Assembly (NCBI RefSeq): GCF_029227915.1
Contig: NC_079886.1
Coordinates: 5,272,001-5,336,000, forward strand
From: Hydractinia symbiolongicarpus
Taxonomy: Eukaryota > Cnidaria > Hydrozoa > Anthoathecata > Hydractiniidae
DNA length: 64,000 nt
Direction of reading: 5' to 3'
This document shows positions 48,660 through 60,300 of the stretch, piece by piece (position 1 is the first letter of the stretch; each line of letters opens with the position of its first letter). The notes beneath the pieces are model-generated. The model worked only from the letters and a program-made list of their open reading frames with translations, searched no databases and was not told the DNA's origin. A program made the translations under genes and the position numbers.

Positions 48660-49866
48660 TTTTTAAATTATGTATTTGAATTTTTATTTTTTATATGTAT
48701 AATTTACCTGATTTCTTTCTCGCCACATTTTTGTCGGCTTCAGAATGTTTTCTCCCTTCGAGGGCCATCGCATAATTTTTAGTCCTTAATTTTTAGCCGT
48801 TTTTAGGTTTTTAAATTTTTAATTACTTCATCGTTTCGAGAAAAAACAAGAATCTGACACGGCTTTAAAAGTCTCATCTTTGATTGCGACTTTTATAAAA
48901 AGTTGTGAGAGGTTGAATGCGATGGTGTTGTGGAAAAAAAATACAAAAAAGCGATTATGAATGAAAGGTGTTTTAGTTATTTTCATTCTGATAAATACCC
49001 AAGCGCTAACTAACTATGACTATCGGTACTAACCCAAGCTGGTTCCCAGAGCTCTTCTACGTCTATGATATTCTGGAACCTTCCGTCAGAATTTTATAGT
49101 CGTAAAAGAGCCCTGGGGACAAGGTTGACAAACAGCACATGAACACAACGTAAATCCTGCGTGGGCAGGTATTTTGCGAACGACAAAAAAAATAACCAAT
49201 AATTTGTCCCAACCAAAGCGCTTCGCTAGTGCCCAGACTTGCGCGGTATGAAACTCCGTAATGTTATCGACCGCCTGAAGCAGTCCAACCAGCGGTAAGG
49301 GACTGAAATCTCGACTCGCTGCAAACCTTTACGTTTTTTGAAATTAGTGGCAAAGAATGACGGAGTTAATTAACTCCGTAAAAAAACCTTTCTCCAACTT
49401 CGCTGGAAAAGCGGTGTGCAATCACTCTTGACCCTTTCTTCGTTTTTTGCTAAACCCGCGAAATGTATAATAAGGCTTTATTCGCGAAAATTTGTAACCG
49501 CGAAAGTTAAAACTTGTCAAGACAATTCTTACACCGTTTCGCGGAAAAAACTTTCGCCAATTTCGGGGGTTTGAATATTTCGAACTCGAAAAAACTTGCA
49601 TATGATACATGCATTTACTCAGAATTTTGTGTACAGCCCGCCAGCGGTCGCCCACGTGTTTTACACTGCACTAGTAATATACCAATTAACCACCTCGTAG
49701 TGGAAACTATTCGATTATGCACAAATATCACCTTTCAATGGAAACAAAGCGCCAATCTAATATACTTTGGCACCGCGGACGAGTGGATATAGTGTGAACA
49801 CGTGGATTGAAGAGTTTCGGGATGGAACGATTTTTGACCATGTGTACTTCGGATCGAAGATGCGCA
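48660..49866. other. Intergenic downstream of HACL1
   Basis: No conserved coding segment recognised. At about 49034-49127, CTGGTTCCCAGAGCTCTT and, inverted, CTTGTCCCCAGGGCTCTT suggest a small MITE. TTTCGCGAA/TTCGCGAAA motifs recur in both orientations at 49440-49560, like those in the HACL1 intron element. Confidence 0.4.
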
Positions 49867-50182
49867 TCTATAAATAGAGATAATAGGGAGTCTATGTGAC
49901 GGTGATAGTGGATATCGTCATTTTCCTTTGATGTCGCCGAAATTTTTTTTGAAGTCGCCAAAAAGAGTATGTTTCAAATGTTAAATTTTAGGACGTTACG
50001 GCGCGATGTCAATAACACTACAATAACGTCAAACTTAATACTTTGAGGCCAAATAACTTAGAAACGAGATGGTGATGTCAATGATTTTTCACCGCGCAGG
50101 GACCACCTAGGACAAATTTGGGTAATTTTCCCAAGCCTGGGTCCCCGAATCAGTTTCGAAATGGACGGGTTGAAAACGTCAT
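49867..50182 (+). mobile_element. Helitron-like element, 5' part (interrupted)
   Basis: It starts TCTATAAATAGAGATAATAG and runs through GTCATTTTCCTTTGATGTCG and GGGTTGAAAACGTCAT, matching the copy at 21590 in order. At 50182 it breaks off. The expected continuation (AAAAATCATTTAAACCC, TAATATCTCTGCAACCG) is found at 55848. Together the halves make one element, 49867-50182 plus 55848-56232. Confidence 0.65.
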
Positions 50183-50827
50183 CAATCAATATAGAAAGTG
50201 TTGCGGAGAGGTTGCCAAGGCAAAGCACGGCAAGGAAAGGGCACGGCAAAGGCAGGCAAGGAAACAAGAAGAGGAATCAGCAAGGCAGGGGTAGGCAAGG
50301 CATAGAGGCACAGGCAAGGGCATAGAAGCCAGGCACCAGAAAAGGCATAGGAAGGGTAGGCAAAGGCAGGCAAGGAAACAGGAAGAGGAAACAGCAAGGC
50401 AGGGTTAGGCAAGGCAAGGGAACGGCAAGGCAGGGGCAGGCACCTTAATAGAGAATCCCCCTACAACTCAAAGATTCGTATACTCGATATATCTAAGATA
50501 TGTATCATATTAATCCAGGAGTATAGAAAATATTGAGATGCAAATATTTCAAATTCAGTAGCTCAAACAAAGCTCTCAAATTTATATCCGGTCAATATAT
50601 ATACAGTGAATCATGTTAGCAGAATTATGTGCCAATACAAATATTTAAACAATCGGTCATAACGCCAAAAAAACTATCAATTTTTAATAAATCTGAGATT
50701 AAAAGTTAACTTGGTTCCAATGACAACAACATTAAAAAGTCAAGATATAGAAATAATTAGAGAAATCCACGAAAAAGGCGAAACATTTACCTGGTTGTTG
50801 TAAGTGCAAGATAATTATGTTTTTCCT

Positions 50828-50896
50828 AGCCCTGTCCAGGATTTGAACCTGGATCTCTCATTTGCATGAGTGTCATAGCCATTAGACCAACAGGGC
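50828..50896 (-). tRNA. tRNA-like gene with shortened anticodon arm (copy 1)
   Basis: It folds with acceptor GCCCTGT/ACAGGGC (7 of 7 pairs), a D-arm like those of tRNA-Pro/Glu (GGTCTAATGGC), T-stem CCAGG/CCTGG with loop TTCAAAT, and B box GGTTCAAATCC. The anticodon arm is CTCAT-GCAA-ATGAG: a 4-nt loop, or 6 nt if the top A-T pair opens, instead of 7. GCA would read Cys, but the arm is non-standard and total length is 69 nt. No T-run terminator follows. It may be a diverged tRNA, a SINE head or a tRNA-like RNA. Confidence 0.55.
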
Positions 50897-50992
50897 ATGA
50901 TTATATATATATGAAAAACTTTACATGTGCATCTTATATATGCTCACAGTCTTTTTACTAAAAAATATGGCACCTAGTTTGGTATATTTAGC

Positions 50993-51481
50993 ACGAGGGT
51001 GCCGATAAGCCGCATACGCTGTAAAAAGTGCGGGCGTTTTCGGGCGAGTTCGGCGTTTTGAAAAAAATTCAGGTATTTGCCCGAAAAAACCCGCATAGTC
51101 CCGAACAATGCCTGAAAAAAAAAAGATTCACCACAAATGACTCTCGAAGAATTGTTTAAAAAAGTATAAAAATTAAAATGAACTAACTATGTGATAGCGA
51201 AGTTCTTAAAAGAACTGTTTTTTATGATTTGTGATAAGATTTACTTGATAAATAACTTATATAAAAACTTTATTAACTCCTTTCTCTTCAAACGCATTCT
51301 TTTAACTGTCGTCCGTCATGTTTATGTTACAAGGTGTTGCATTTCGGGAATGTTCCAGGCGAGTTCGGGCGTGTTCGGGAAAGTGCGGGCGGTTTCGGCC
51401 GACAACCGTCAATTTAATTCGAAAAGTCGCCCGAACTCGCCCGTATATATGCGGGCGTTTGCGGCTTATCGGCACCCTCTT
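50993..51481. mobile_element. hAT-like MITE with perfect 8-bp target duplication (489 bp)
   Basis: TATTTAGC flanks both sides (50985-50992, 51482-51489). Ends: ACGAGGGTGCCGATAAGCCG and, inverted, AAGAGGGTGCCGATAAGCCG. Subterminal GC-rich words (GCGGGCGTTT, GAGTTCGGGCG) recur in both halves; the centre is AT-rich. Same family as 10049-10327. The perfect duplication suggests a younger insertion, into tandem unit A. Confidence 0.9.
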
Positions 51482-53220
51482 TATTTAGCTAGAAAATCTG
51501 TGCCACTAAATTATGTTTTATGCTTTAGTTAGGGAGATTTTTAGGGGTGTGAATGACCTAAAAGTGAAAAATAGTGATAGATCTACATAACCTTCCATTT
51601 TCACTATATTTTTCAAAATAAATACTATGGACAAGTTTGCAAAAAACACATTATGGAGGTTGCATTTATTCTTTTATTTATAAAAAAAGTCCAGGCTCTT
51701 CTGCTAAAAAGAATATATGTCTATACCAATGTTCTTTTGCTGATTTGGCTAAACTTTTGGTTCTTAGTTTTTTGTCTAAAATTGTTAGAACCAACATATT
51801 TTGTGAATAATTGTAGATATTTGATGGTACTTTCCTAATCAGAGCATAATTAACTCACTGTGCAGTATGTGTATGACTAGAAAATATGTCTTAAGGATCA
51901 TTTAAATCTAGCTACATAGCTAATTTTATGCCGGCCAAGTAGCCAGGTTTATGTCAGATAAGTAGCTAGTGAGAATAACAGTTTTGTGCTGGTTAACTAC
52001 CTAGTTTATGCTGCTAGCTAGCCAATTTGGTAGTGTTATACCAGCTTATTTTGCCACATATGTTGGTAGTTATTTGCTAGTTAGGTGTGGGTGAGAAGAG
52101 GTTCATTACATGTAAAAAATAGTGATATACTAGCTAGCTATTCATTCATACTTCCCTCTTTCGTTTTCTTGAAAATATCAGTTCGTCCCCATTTTCCGCT
52201 TGGCACCATCTTTAAAAAACAACAAACACTCCATCGCTTTGCTCTTTGATAAGCACGTTGTCTCGCTTACTATAAACTGTACTTAAGAATGACCACATTA
52301 AATTGCTGGATTACTGTGATTTTTTGTTTGAATTTTTATAATTCGGATGTATAGGGACGAAATCGCATAGAAATGCTATATACTCTCCATCGTACTTCTT
52401 TTTCCCTTATATTTGGCTTATATAATGAGGAAATAGGCTCCGCTACGCTCCGTGCGCTGGCGCGCACTCCGCTACTCTCCGCAATCAATATAGAAAGTGT
52501 TGCGGAGAGGTTGCCAAGGCAAAGGCATTAAGCACGGCAAGGAAAGGAAAGGGCAAAGGCAGGCAAGGAAACAGGAAAAGGAATCAGGAAGGCAGGGGTA
52601 GGCAAGGCATGGGAGGCACAGGCATGAGAAGCACAGGCAAGGACTTAGTAGGCAGGCACCAGAAAAGGCATAGGAAGGGGAGGTAAAGAAAGGCATGGTC
52701 AGTGCTGGCAAGGCAGGCAAGGGAACAGGAAGAGGAATCAGCAAGGCAGGGGTAGGCAAGGCATGGGAGGCACATGCAAGGGCATAGTGGGCAGGCAGCA
52801 GAAAAGGTATAGGAAGGGTAGGCAAAGGCACGGTAAGTGCTGGCAAGGCAACGGCAAGGCAGGGGCAGGCACCTTAATAGAAACTCTCCCCCTATAAATC
52901 AAAGCTTACGTATACTCAATATTTCTAAGGTATATATAGTCCGGGAATTTCAAATTAAATACAAATTAATCTACAAGTAAAAGTTCGATGGGCAACATTT
53001 AATTTTGTTAAATTTGGGGTATTTGAATAAAAGCAAGGTCAATTGCCGCCCTTGATTGTCCAATTTTGACCCCTGGCTCCCTGACTTTGTATGTGAAAAA
53101 ACACGGGGGAAATGTTGGTCGGGGGAAACCCACCAAACCTCGAATTTACTCGTTTTTTCCCTCCATAAGGTATACCGACGGATTACCTGGCCGTTGTTAG
53201 ATGCATAATTGTGTTTCCTA

Positions 53221-53289
53221 GCCCCGTCCAGGATTCGAACCCGGATCTCTCATTTGCATGAGTGTCGTAGCCATTAGACCAACGGGGCA
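53221..53289 (-). tRNA. tRNA-like gene with shortened anticodon arm (copy 2)
   Basis: Same fold as copy 1: acceptor GCCCCGT/ACGGGGC, T-stem CCGGG/CCTGG (one G-T pair), loop TTCGAAT, perfect B box GGTTCGAATCC, identical anticodon arm CTCAT-GCAA-ATGAG. Compared with copy 1, acceptor pair 5 changes from T-A to C-G on both sides, so the stem is kept. About ten flanking bases after the 3' end (CTAGGAAA..) are also shared. No polymerase III T-run follows. Confidence 0.55.
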
Positions 53290-54087
53290 TAAAATTATTC
53301 ACTGTTTTAGGAAGTAAAAACGGCATATCGAAAAAAATATACGCATTTTTATAAGAACAATTTCATAAGAGACAAGCACTCAAATTTTTCCAAAAAATAA
53401 AAACAAAATGAGAACAGATTCAGGCTCAAATAATTGGAGTTTCTTAAATTTTCCTTTTTTAACCATAAAAATTATTTTTGCCGCTTGGACTATGATTTTG
53501 ATATAAATGAATGACACCTATAAACGTGAAACAAAGAAGGAACTTCTCAAAAAGAAATATCAACATTTTATGGTTTATATTCTTTTATAAATGTTAACAA
53601 AATTTTTAAAATTCAACTGTACCGTACTTGAGTACCTGCGGCTCTTATTTAATTTTAAGTTCTCAAAGGGGGGTGCTAATTTTATATTCTAAAATAAGGC
53701 ACTTATTAAATAAAATCAAGGACACCACAATATAGCTCTATCTTCTTTCTAAACTAAACAATGAAAGTAATAAATCTAACAAAAAATGTATGTGTCAAAG
53801 AAAGATGGCTAAACTGCACGCTTTTTTTTATAAGAATAACTTCTATAAGAATATCAGGGTGAAAATTGCCTAAATTGTAAGAATATCTTAAGAATATTTC
53901 CAGGGTGAGTTTGCTTAGAAAAAGAAACATATTCAGCTGTCGCGAAATAGTTATTCTTGTTCATACATGTGACAAAAACTTTACTCTGAAAAATAAGGCT
54001 ACATTAAGAATACTTCACCCCCATATTTTGCTAAATCATAAGAATACTTCACCCTCAACAGTAACGTCTAGTTAAATAACCTTTTTA

Positions 54088-54534
54088 AGTGAGCGTTCAC
54101 ATATTACGTAATCAATTTTTTGCCTATTTGCCTATTTTCTACTCCTCCCACCCCCATGTAATCAGTCGTAATCATTTGGTTGACCCCCCTCCTAAAATTA
54201 CGTCATCATCTACTTAACCCCCCCTAAAAAAAATCCGTAAAGAATTAGTTTATGAATGAAAACAAATACTGTTTGTCTTAAAACAGATGCTAGTATTTAT
54301 ACCAGACCCTACAAAAGTTTTAAATATTTACAGTTTTATATTTTACTTTTATATTTTACATTTAAGATATAGAATAAGGCCAATACAAACGTTTTAGATA
54401 TAATTGATATGTTTCACACTCTTGATAAAATATGTTTTTAATTTTTTTTGATTTGCTTGTTATTAAACCACTTTGGCTGATTTTAGTTGACCCCCCTCCC
54501 CCCTACTTGATTACGTAATATGTGAACGCTCCCT
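54088..54534. mobile_element. MITE with 28-bp inverted ends inside unit B (447 bp)
   Basis: Left AGTGAGCGTTCACATATTAC then GTAATCAA; right inverted AGGGAGCGTTCACATATTAC then GTAATCAA, one mismatch in 28. Subterminal GGGGGGTCAACC-like words occur on both sides. No coding capacity, and the target duplication is unclear. Confidence 0.85.
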
Positions 54535-55847
54535 GTAACAGAAAATGTAGACGTTGATGTAAAAAAAGGTTATTTGATATAGAAATAATTTCTGTCAAAA
54601 AATGAATGCGATATATATATAGATATTTAAAGATTTTCAATACATGTTGACAATTGCACAAGAACCACTTGTCAGAATTTAAAATGGCTTAATAAAAAAT
54701 ATAGATGTCAATATAGAAATAATTTCCATTTGTCACTTAATCCACACTGGCAGGGTTAAAAAAGTTAATTTCCTGATCTATAACGTGGCAATGTCTACTA
54801 CACCGCTTCTTTTGTGATGTTCCTACATTATAGCTACAATCATTCACAAAAATATGGCTCTCACCCCCTCTATAACATTCAATGTTATAAAGTTCCCAAC
54901 TTGACCTCGTAAGTGGGAAGGGAAGTATCTGTAGAATTATATATAGGTATGTACTTTTGCTGATTTCGCTAAACATTTTTTGCCCTTGAACTTTGGTCTA
55001 AAATTGGACGATTGTGGATTGTCGCTAGAACAAGCTATGTAATGGGACATTCCTAATCAGAGTAGAATTATATCACTTATATACTGTGTCATAAGTATAA
55101 GCTAGGTGGCCTATCTCATTGAAAATCTGTCCAAAAGAATTTTTCTATGCTAGCTATGTAGATAATTTTATGCTAGCCTAAGTAGTTAAATTTATGCTAG
55201 CTCTGTAGCCAGTTTTATGCTAGCTGTATATGTTATATGTTTGTTCTATTGCTCTATTTTATGCCAGCCAGCTCAGTCAGTAGTTTTATGCTAGCTAGCC
55301 TTAAGTGTGAGTGAGAATAAGAAAGAGTTCATTACATGTAAAGGAACAGTGATATACTAGCTAGCTAAAAACATACCCTTTCTTCGTTTTCTTGAACAAG
55401 CCCTACCGTCAGTTGCGATATAACTTAGATTAACGAAAGTTTGAGTTTGAGGCGCTATGTGTCCGAGAAAAAAGTCATGTGATATTAGTAAAATTAATAT
55501 GTGTATCACGTGGCTAAAAATTGTAGGCAAACTTAATCTCAACTGGAAACAGCACTATTTACGCTTGGTTAAAAAACAACAAAAACTCCATCGTCGTGCT
55601 AAAAACATATTGTCTCGCTTACTAAAAAATGTAATTAAGAATGACCATATTAAATCGCTGGGAAACTGACTCAAAAACGGCCGAATTTTGGATATTTTTG
55701 ATGTATAGGGGGACGAGGCGCGGAAATCGTATAGAAATCCTATATACTCTCCACCGTACTTCCTTTTTCTTTTATATTTGGCTTATTTAATGAGGAAATG
55801 GGCTCCGCTACGCTCCGGGCGCTGACGCGCCCTCCGCTTCTCTTCCC

Positions 55848-56232
55848 AAAAATCATTTAAACCCTAATATCTCTGCAACCGTTTGTCAAAAGTACATGAT
55901 CCTATACATTTTCTTGATCAGCGTTTAAAGACCTATACATTGAAGGCAACAGGTATACAAATTTCTAAAAAATAATTTTGTGTGTTTTCGCGGGTCTTTG
56001 CTGACGTCAGCATAATTTTTATACCCTTATATGTCATTAACCGTTCATTCATCAAAATCACATGATCACATACATTCTCTTCATGAGCGTGTCGAGCAGA
56101 CAACGGATAAACTGAATTTCGTCAATTTGTTTTCGCATATGCACTGCTGACATCAGCAAAAGGTCTAAAATAACCAATTTTTACATTGCCCCACCTGCCT
56201 AAAGTGGATTTCTCCACGGCCTTATCGACTAG
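55848..56232 (+). mobile_element. Helitron-like element, 3' part
   Basis: It continues the 49867-50182 half: TAATATCTCTGCAACCG, GCAACAGGTATACAAATTTC, GACGTCAGC and so on. It ends with hairpin GTGGA-TTTC-TCCAC, then GGCCTTATCGA and CTAG (56229-56232) before T. The next bases, TCTATAAATAGAG (56233 on), match this element's own 5' start, so a further copy or fragment begins directly after it. Confidence 0.65.
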
Positions 56233-56663
56233 TCTATAAATAGAGATCCAGATAACATTACATCATCCGAGAGACATAATGGTGCGAGAGCTGTGAGAAA
56301 ACGTATTCTTTGGTATGAGTGTAATAAATTTTATTGTACCCCTGATTTTTTCTGTACCCCCCTATGTTTCAAGGTATATCTTTTAGTACCGAGTATATTT
56401 CCGTCACACATTTTTTACGGTAACCGAAAGAGTGCCACTTCGATGCTGGTTCAACGCTGTGTTACGAACTGCTTCAGTTTAAACCTTGGTATTATTACAA
56501 TTTTCAATGTATAAAGACGCATGATATACATAAACAACCTCGCGAATAAAGTTTACAAAAAGCTGTGTTTTAGATTAGAATTTATAACAGCAAAAAAAAA
56601 AAAGTAAAAATAGTTACCAAGATGAGATTCGAACACACGCCTGCTCACAGCAGGGAAGCCAAA

Positions 56664-57085
56664 ATAATTCAGGCATCCATACCTGATTTTTTCTGTACCC
56701 CTTATGGCGTTACCAGATGTTTGTACGCCCAGCACTGTAGGGGGTACAGAATAATTCAGGCATTCATACCTGATTTTTTCTGTACCCCCTATGACGTTGC
56801 CAGATATTTGCACGCCCAGCACTGTAGGGGGTACAGAATAATTCAGGCATTCATACGTGATTTTTTTTGTACCCCTATGGCGTTGCCAGATATTTGCACG
56901 CCCAGCACTGTAGGGGGTACAGAATAATTCAGGCATTCATACGTGATTTTTTTTGTACCCCTATGGCGTTGCCAGATGTTTGTACGACCAGCACTGTAGG
57001 GGGGTACAGAATAATTCAGGCATCCATACCTGATTTTTTCTGTAGCCCCTATGACGTTGCCAGATATTTGCAGAGAACGGACAGA
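56664..57085. repeat. 87-bp tandem array of MITE-like units, ~5 copies
   Basis: Period 86-87 bp. Within each unit CCTGATTTTTTCTGTACCCC is the near-perfect inverse of GGGGTACAGAATAATTCAGG (18 of 20), so every unit has its own inverted ends. The middle reads TATGGCGTTGCCAGATATTT and CACGCCCAGCACTGTA. Both strands stay partly open and give repeated DFFCTP-type peptides; these are artefacts of the repeat. Confidence 0.9.
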
Positions 57086-57489
57086 CAATATTGCCGACAG
57101 AAACAATAGTGAGATCATTAGAGAACGAAGAATCCTTACAACAAGTGAAGGTTAGTCCTAACATTTTTACTGTTTTTATGTTAGAGAAATGCTTGATCTA
57201 TTTTTGTTTATCTTATTATTTTTATTATAGGAACTCAAAGTTGCAATGACCTAAATCCACATCAAGCATGATGATTAAATTTAAAATAATAAATTATTAA
57301 TAGATAGAAAATTTTTCAACCAGGGCAGAGCTTTTGAAAAGTTAAAGTATATACAATAGACAAGAATTAAAAATTAGAACCTACAAAATATTTTCCTGTG
57401 GATCTTAGTGTTTGTGAAGGTAAAACGTTATATGTAATAGTTTTGCATATTGGAAAAAGCTTTGATTAACCACCGAAAAAAGCTCAGGG

Positions 57490-57970
57490 ATGAGTTCCCA
57501 TATTCAAAAGCAATCCATACACATTAAATTCAGTTGTTTTAGTAAATTTGGTCTTTGAAAAAAAAATTGGGGAGATAATATACCCGTATTAAGAAGCAAT
57601 CCATACATGAGATTAGCCTGATTTAATAACTTTGGCATTTTGCAAAAAAAGATTCAGACTGAAATCAAGAAATAATCTATTGACATGTGATTAGCTCGAT
57701 TTTTTTAATTAGGCATTTACAAAAGGAAGGAGAAAATTTTCACATCAGGACCCATACACGCAACATTAGCCCGATTTCAGACAAAAAGCAATCTATACAC
57801 ATGAAACTAGCTTACATTTGTAAACTAGGCAATTGCAAAACAGAAAAAGAATTTCCAGATCAAGAAGTCATCCATACACACACTTTAGATTGAATATTCT
57901 AATTGAACAAGTAATCCATGACACACAAGATTAGCTTAAATTTGTAAATTGGGCATTTGCAATAAACAGT
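57490..57970. repeat. Degenerate tandem array around AATCCATACAC
   Basis: About six diverged units of roughly 75-100 bp share AAGCAATCCATACACA, GATTAGC and TAAATTTGG..GCATTTGCAA. The age and edges cannot be set by eye. Confidence 0.6.
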
Positions 57971-57999
57971 ACTCTAAGGGTTAAGAAGAGACCTCCCAC

Positions 58000-58350
58000 T
58001 CCATTTGTCTTGTTTCCTTGAATTTAGGGACATAAAACAAATTTTCAGAAGAAAAAGATGCGAATCGAATACTAGATCATGACAATGTTCGTAATGCACA
58101 CCCCGTTTTTCTTGTTTTGTTGAATTTCAGAGACTGAAAACAAATTTTCAGAAAAAAATGTTCTGAATCGAATACTACACCAAGATATCATCCATAATGC
58201 ACAGTCTGTTTCTCTTGTTTCGTTGAATTTAGGCCCAAAAACAAATTTTCAGAAGAAAAGGCTCCGAATCAAATACTAGACCATGATATCATTCGTAATG
58301 CGCACTCCATTGGTCTTGTTTTGTTAAATTTAAGTCTGAAAACAAATTTT
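58000..58350. repeat. Degenerate ~105-bp tandem array
   Basis: Units share CTTGTTTYGTTGAATTTAGG, AAAACAAATTTTCAGAAGAA and GAATCGAATACTAGAYCATG, with ATTCGTAATGCACAC. Three to four copies. Confidence 0.75.
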
Positions 58351-58359
58351 CATTTGTAG

Positions 58360-59950
58360 TGCACACTTCGTTTAAACCAGAAATTGTTCTTAACTTAAAA
58401 TATAAGTTAGTTTATTCAGATTTTAACCTGAGCTGTGGCATATGGAAATTAAATACATACAGTTTATATTTGTACTCAATAGTGTTTTAAATAAAATTCA
58501 ACAAAAAATAATTTTTTGAGGAAACTAAACTCATTCATGTAAAACAAGGAAGGCAGTTTGTAAAGAAGCGTATATTTCAAATTCTACGTAAAATTGCCAA
58601 ATACTGATGTCTTGCTGTTATTTCAATCAGTTTTGTTTCCCAGACCGGCAATTCTGTGTCTAAGAATGGAAGATGAGCAGAATGCAGTGGTACACCTATG
58701 AGTGTGTCGTTTTTTGAAACTATGTTCTTTCAATTTGATCAATTGGTGAATGAAAAACTGCAGATACAACATGAAATGTGCTTGGCTGATCAATCTAACT
58801 GAACTTTTTATCCTCTGGATGAAGCTGTTAAAGTGTTCACAAGTCGACATATTCAGGCTTGTGAAACCAAGAATGGAATTTGAGAAAAATGCAGTGGTAC
58901 ACCTATGAGTGTGCCTGTGAAAAACATCATGAAACAAGCGCGTATGTTGGTAGAATCCGGACTTTCTGTTCTTGACATATTCACCTTAACTACACGTATG
59001 ATTATAAAAAATATCTAATGGGACCCATTCTAAATGTGTGTAAAAAGAAGCAGATGCATCACTTTGGCCTTCACTACCAGGTATGACGTGAAATCCATAG
59101 CAGTGGTCATGTAAGGAACAGAAGCAAAAGAACACAAACATCATGCCTTGCTTGGTAACTTGTTGAAATGACTTTTGCCAAACTTCATTGCAGACATCGT
59201 CGTATTTGAGTTGCTGGAGTCCACAGAAAATTTCTTAACTTGTTGAATTTGTTTGCTGTGGTTTGAAAAATAAAAGTTCTGAAGACTTATAATTATACAT
59301 CTGTAACCTCTCGACAGAAGAATTGTTGCTGGTAACAAAATTCCAGTACAGACGAGCAAGTGCCCCTCCCTGCTTGACATGCAAATCTAAAATCTATAAT
59401 AATATCTACTGCGCAGAATAGCATAAGAGTATTAACACAAGAATCGAAGGACAGCTGTTTAAAAGGGGACACTATTGATTTTTTTTTATTTATGTTGCAT
59501 GATTGCTCCTAATGAAAACATAATGCTTCGTCACTTATCTAATCTTTATCTGAGATCTCCCCAAGAATACTTTTGCATACGTACAATAGATGGCTACGAA
59601 GAGAATGATATAATTTTCTACAATGCATTCTTGAATCCCATTTCAATCTTCGTACATGCAAGCATGTTAGGCTTCCCATCATCTCGCAGGAGAATATTTC
59701 GCCATAAAACTATTTCTATTGGTGTATGAAAGTGTGTCCAGCCTTAATGATTGTTTATTTTACTGTGTTGGGTCTTTGCATTTATTGGTCTGATTTAGAA
59801 CTTTCAATATTTCATTTCCAGGGAGGATACTTTTTTCTACTGCTTTATGGATAAGTAAAGAACACTACAGCCTGTTCAATGCATAGTATAAAAATGTCTC
59901 TTTGTTTAGCCTGCAATAAGGCCGTTAATATGTACATACTTCTGCAAAAG
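58360..59950. other. No gene recognised
   Basis: It contains the 33-bp direct repeat at 58680/58890 and an 84-codon open frame at 59475-59729 (MIFFYLCCMIAPNEN..) with no match that I know. Nothing else is supported. Confidence 0.4.
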
Positions 59951-59954
59951 GGTA

Positions 59955-60300
59955 ATTGAGCAAAATATCGTTCCTGTTTGTGTATGGATGTGTATCCAAC
60001 CTCAAACCTTGTCTATTTTATAGAACAACATGTTTCCTTAGATTGGTTGATATTAAGACTTGAATATGCCTTTACTTGGAACGCCATTTGTCCAATTTAT
60101 TGTTTTTAATTGTGTATGGATGTGTATTCTACCTCAATGCTTGTCTGTTCCATAGTACAACGTGTTCCCTCAGATTGGCTGATATTAGGAATTTCAATAA
60201 GTCTTTTTGCGAGAGTGTCTTTTGCAAAATGTTGTTTCTGTTTGTGTATGGATATGTATCTAACCTTGAAACTTGTCTACTTGAATAAAACAACGTTCTC
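59955..60300. repeat. Degenerate ~130-bp tandem array
   Basis: TTTGTGTATGGATGTGTATC, TTGTCTRTTYYATAGAACAA and CCTTAGATTGGYTGATATTA recur at about 59977, 60109 and 60240. Confidence 0.75.

Larger units (their letters stand above)
50183..52481. mobile_element. Tandem unit A: purine-rich minisatellite, tRNA-like gene, terminal hairpin
   Basis: It opens CAATCAATATAGAAAGTGTT, then GCGGAGAGGTTGCC and a purine-rich array of GGCAAGGCAGGGGTAGGC-type words (50211-50440). Next come the tRNA-like sequence (50828-50896), a hAT-like MITE (50993-51481), a stretch rich in TAGCTAGC-like words (51900-52140), and a GC-rich end with the hairpin GTGCGC-TGGC-GCGCAC (52452-52467) closing in CTCTCCG. Unit B repeats this order head-to-tail. 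No protein is recognised. The lack of an obvious target duplication and the 3' hairpin would fit a Helentron/HINE-type element; that is inference. Confidence 0.6.
52482..55847. mobile_element. Tandem unit B, second copy of the tRNA-bearing unit
   Basis: It has the same order as unit A: CAATCAATATAGAAAGTGTT start, purine-rich array (52510-52870), tRNA-like gene (53221-53289), CTTTTGCTGATTT..CTAATCAGAG block (54953-55065), TATGCTAGC-rich stretch (55150-55310), AGAATGACCA block, and the GC-rich end with hairpin GGGCGC-TGAC-GCGCCC (55817-55832). It is longer, partly from a MITE at 54088-54534 and a segment with repeated AAGAATACTTCACCC words (53850-54060). It ends against the Helitron-like sequence at 55848. 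Confidence 0.6.

Noticed and set aside
50182-52846. Proline/leucine/alanine-rich open frames on the minus strand
   Set aside because: They arise from the purine-rich GGCAAGGCA arrays of units A and B; no start context, domain or conserved frame.
56630-56665. tRNA-like GATTCGAAC next to a CCTGC/GCAGG stem
   Set aside because: The T-stem pairs poorly and no acceptor stem or D-arm was found; at best a relic.
56553-57164. Repeated DFFCTP / PELFCTP frames on both strands
   Set aside because: Frame-open reading of the 87-bp inverted-end array; both strands are equally open, as expected for a repeat.
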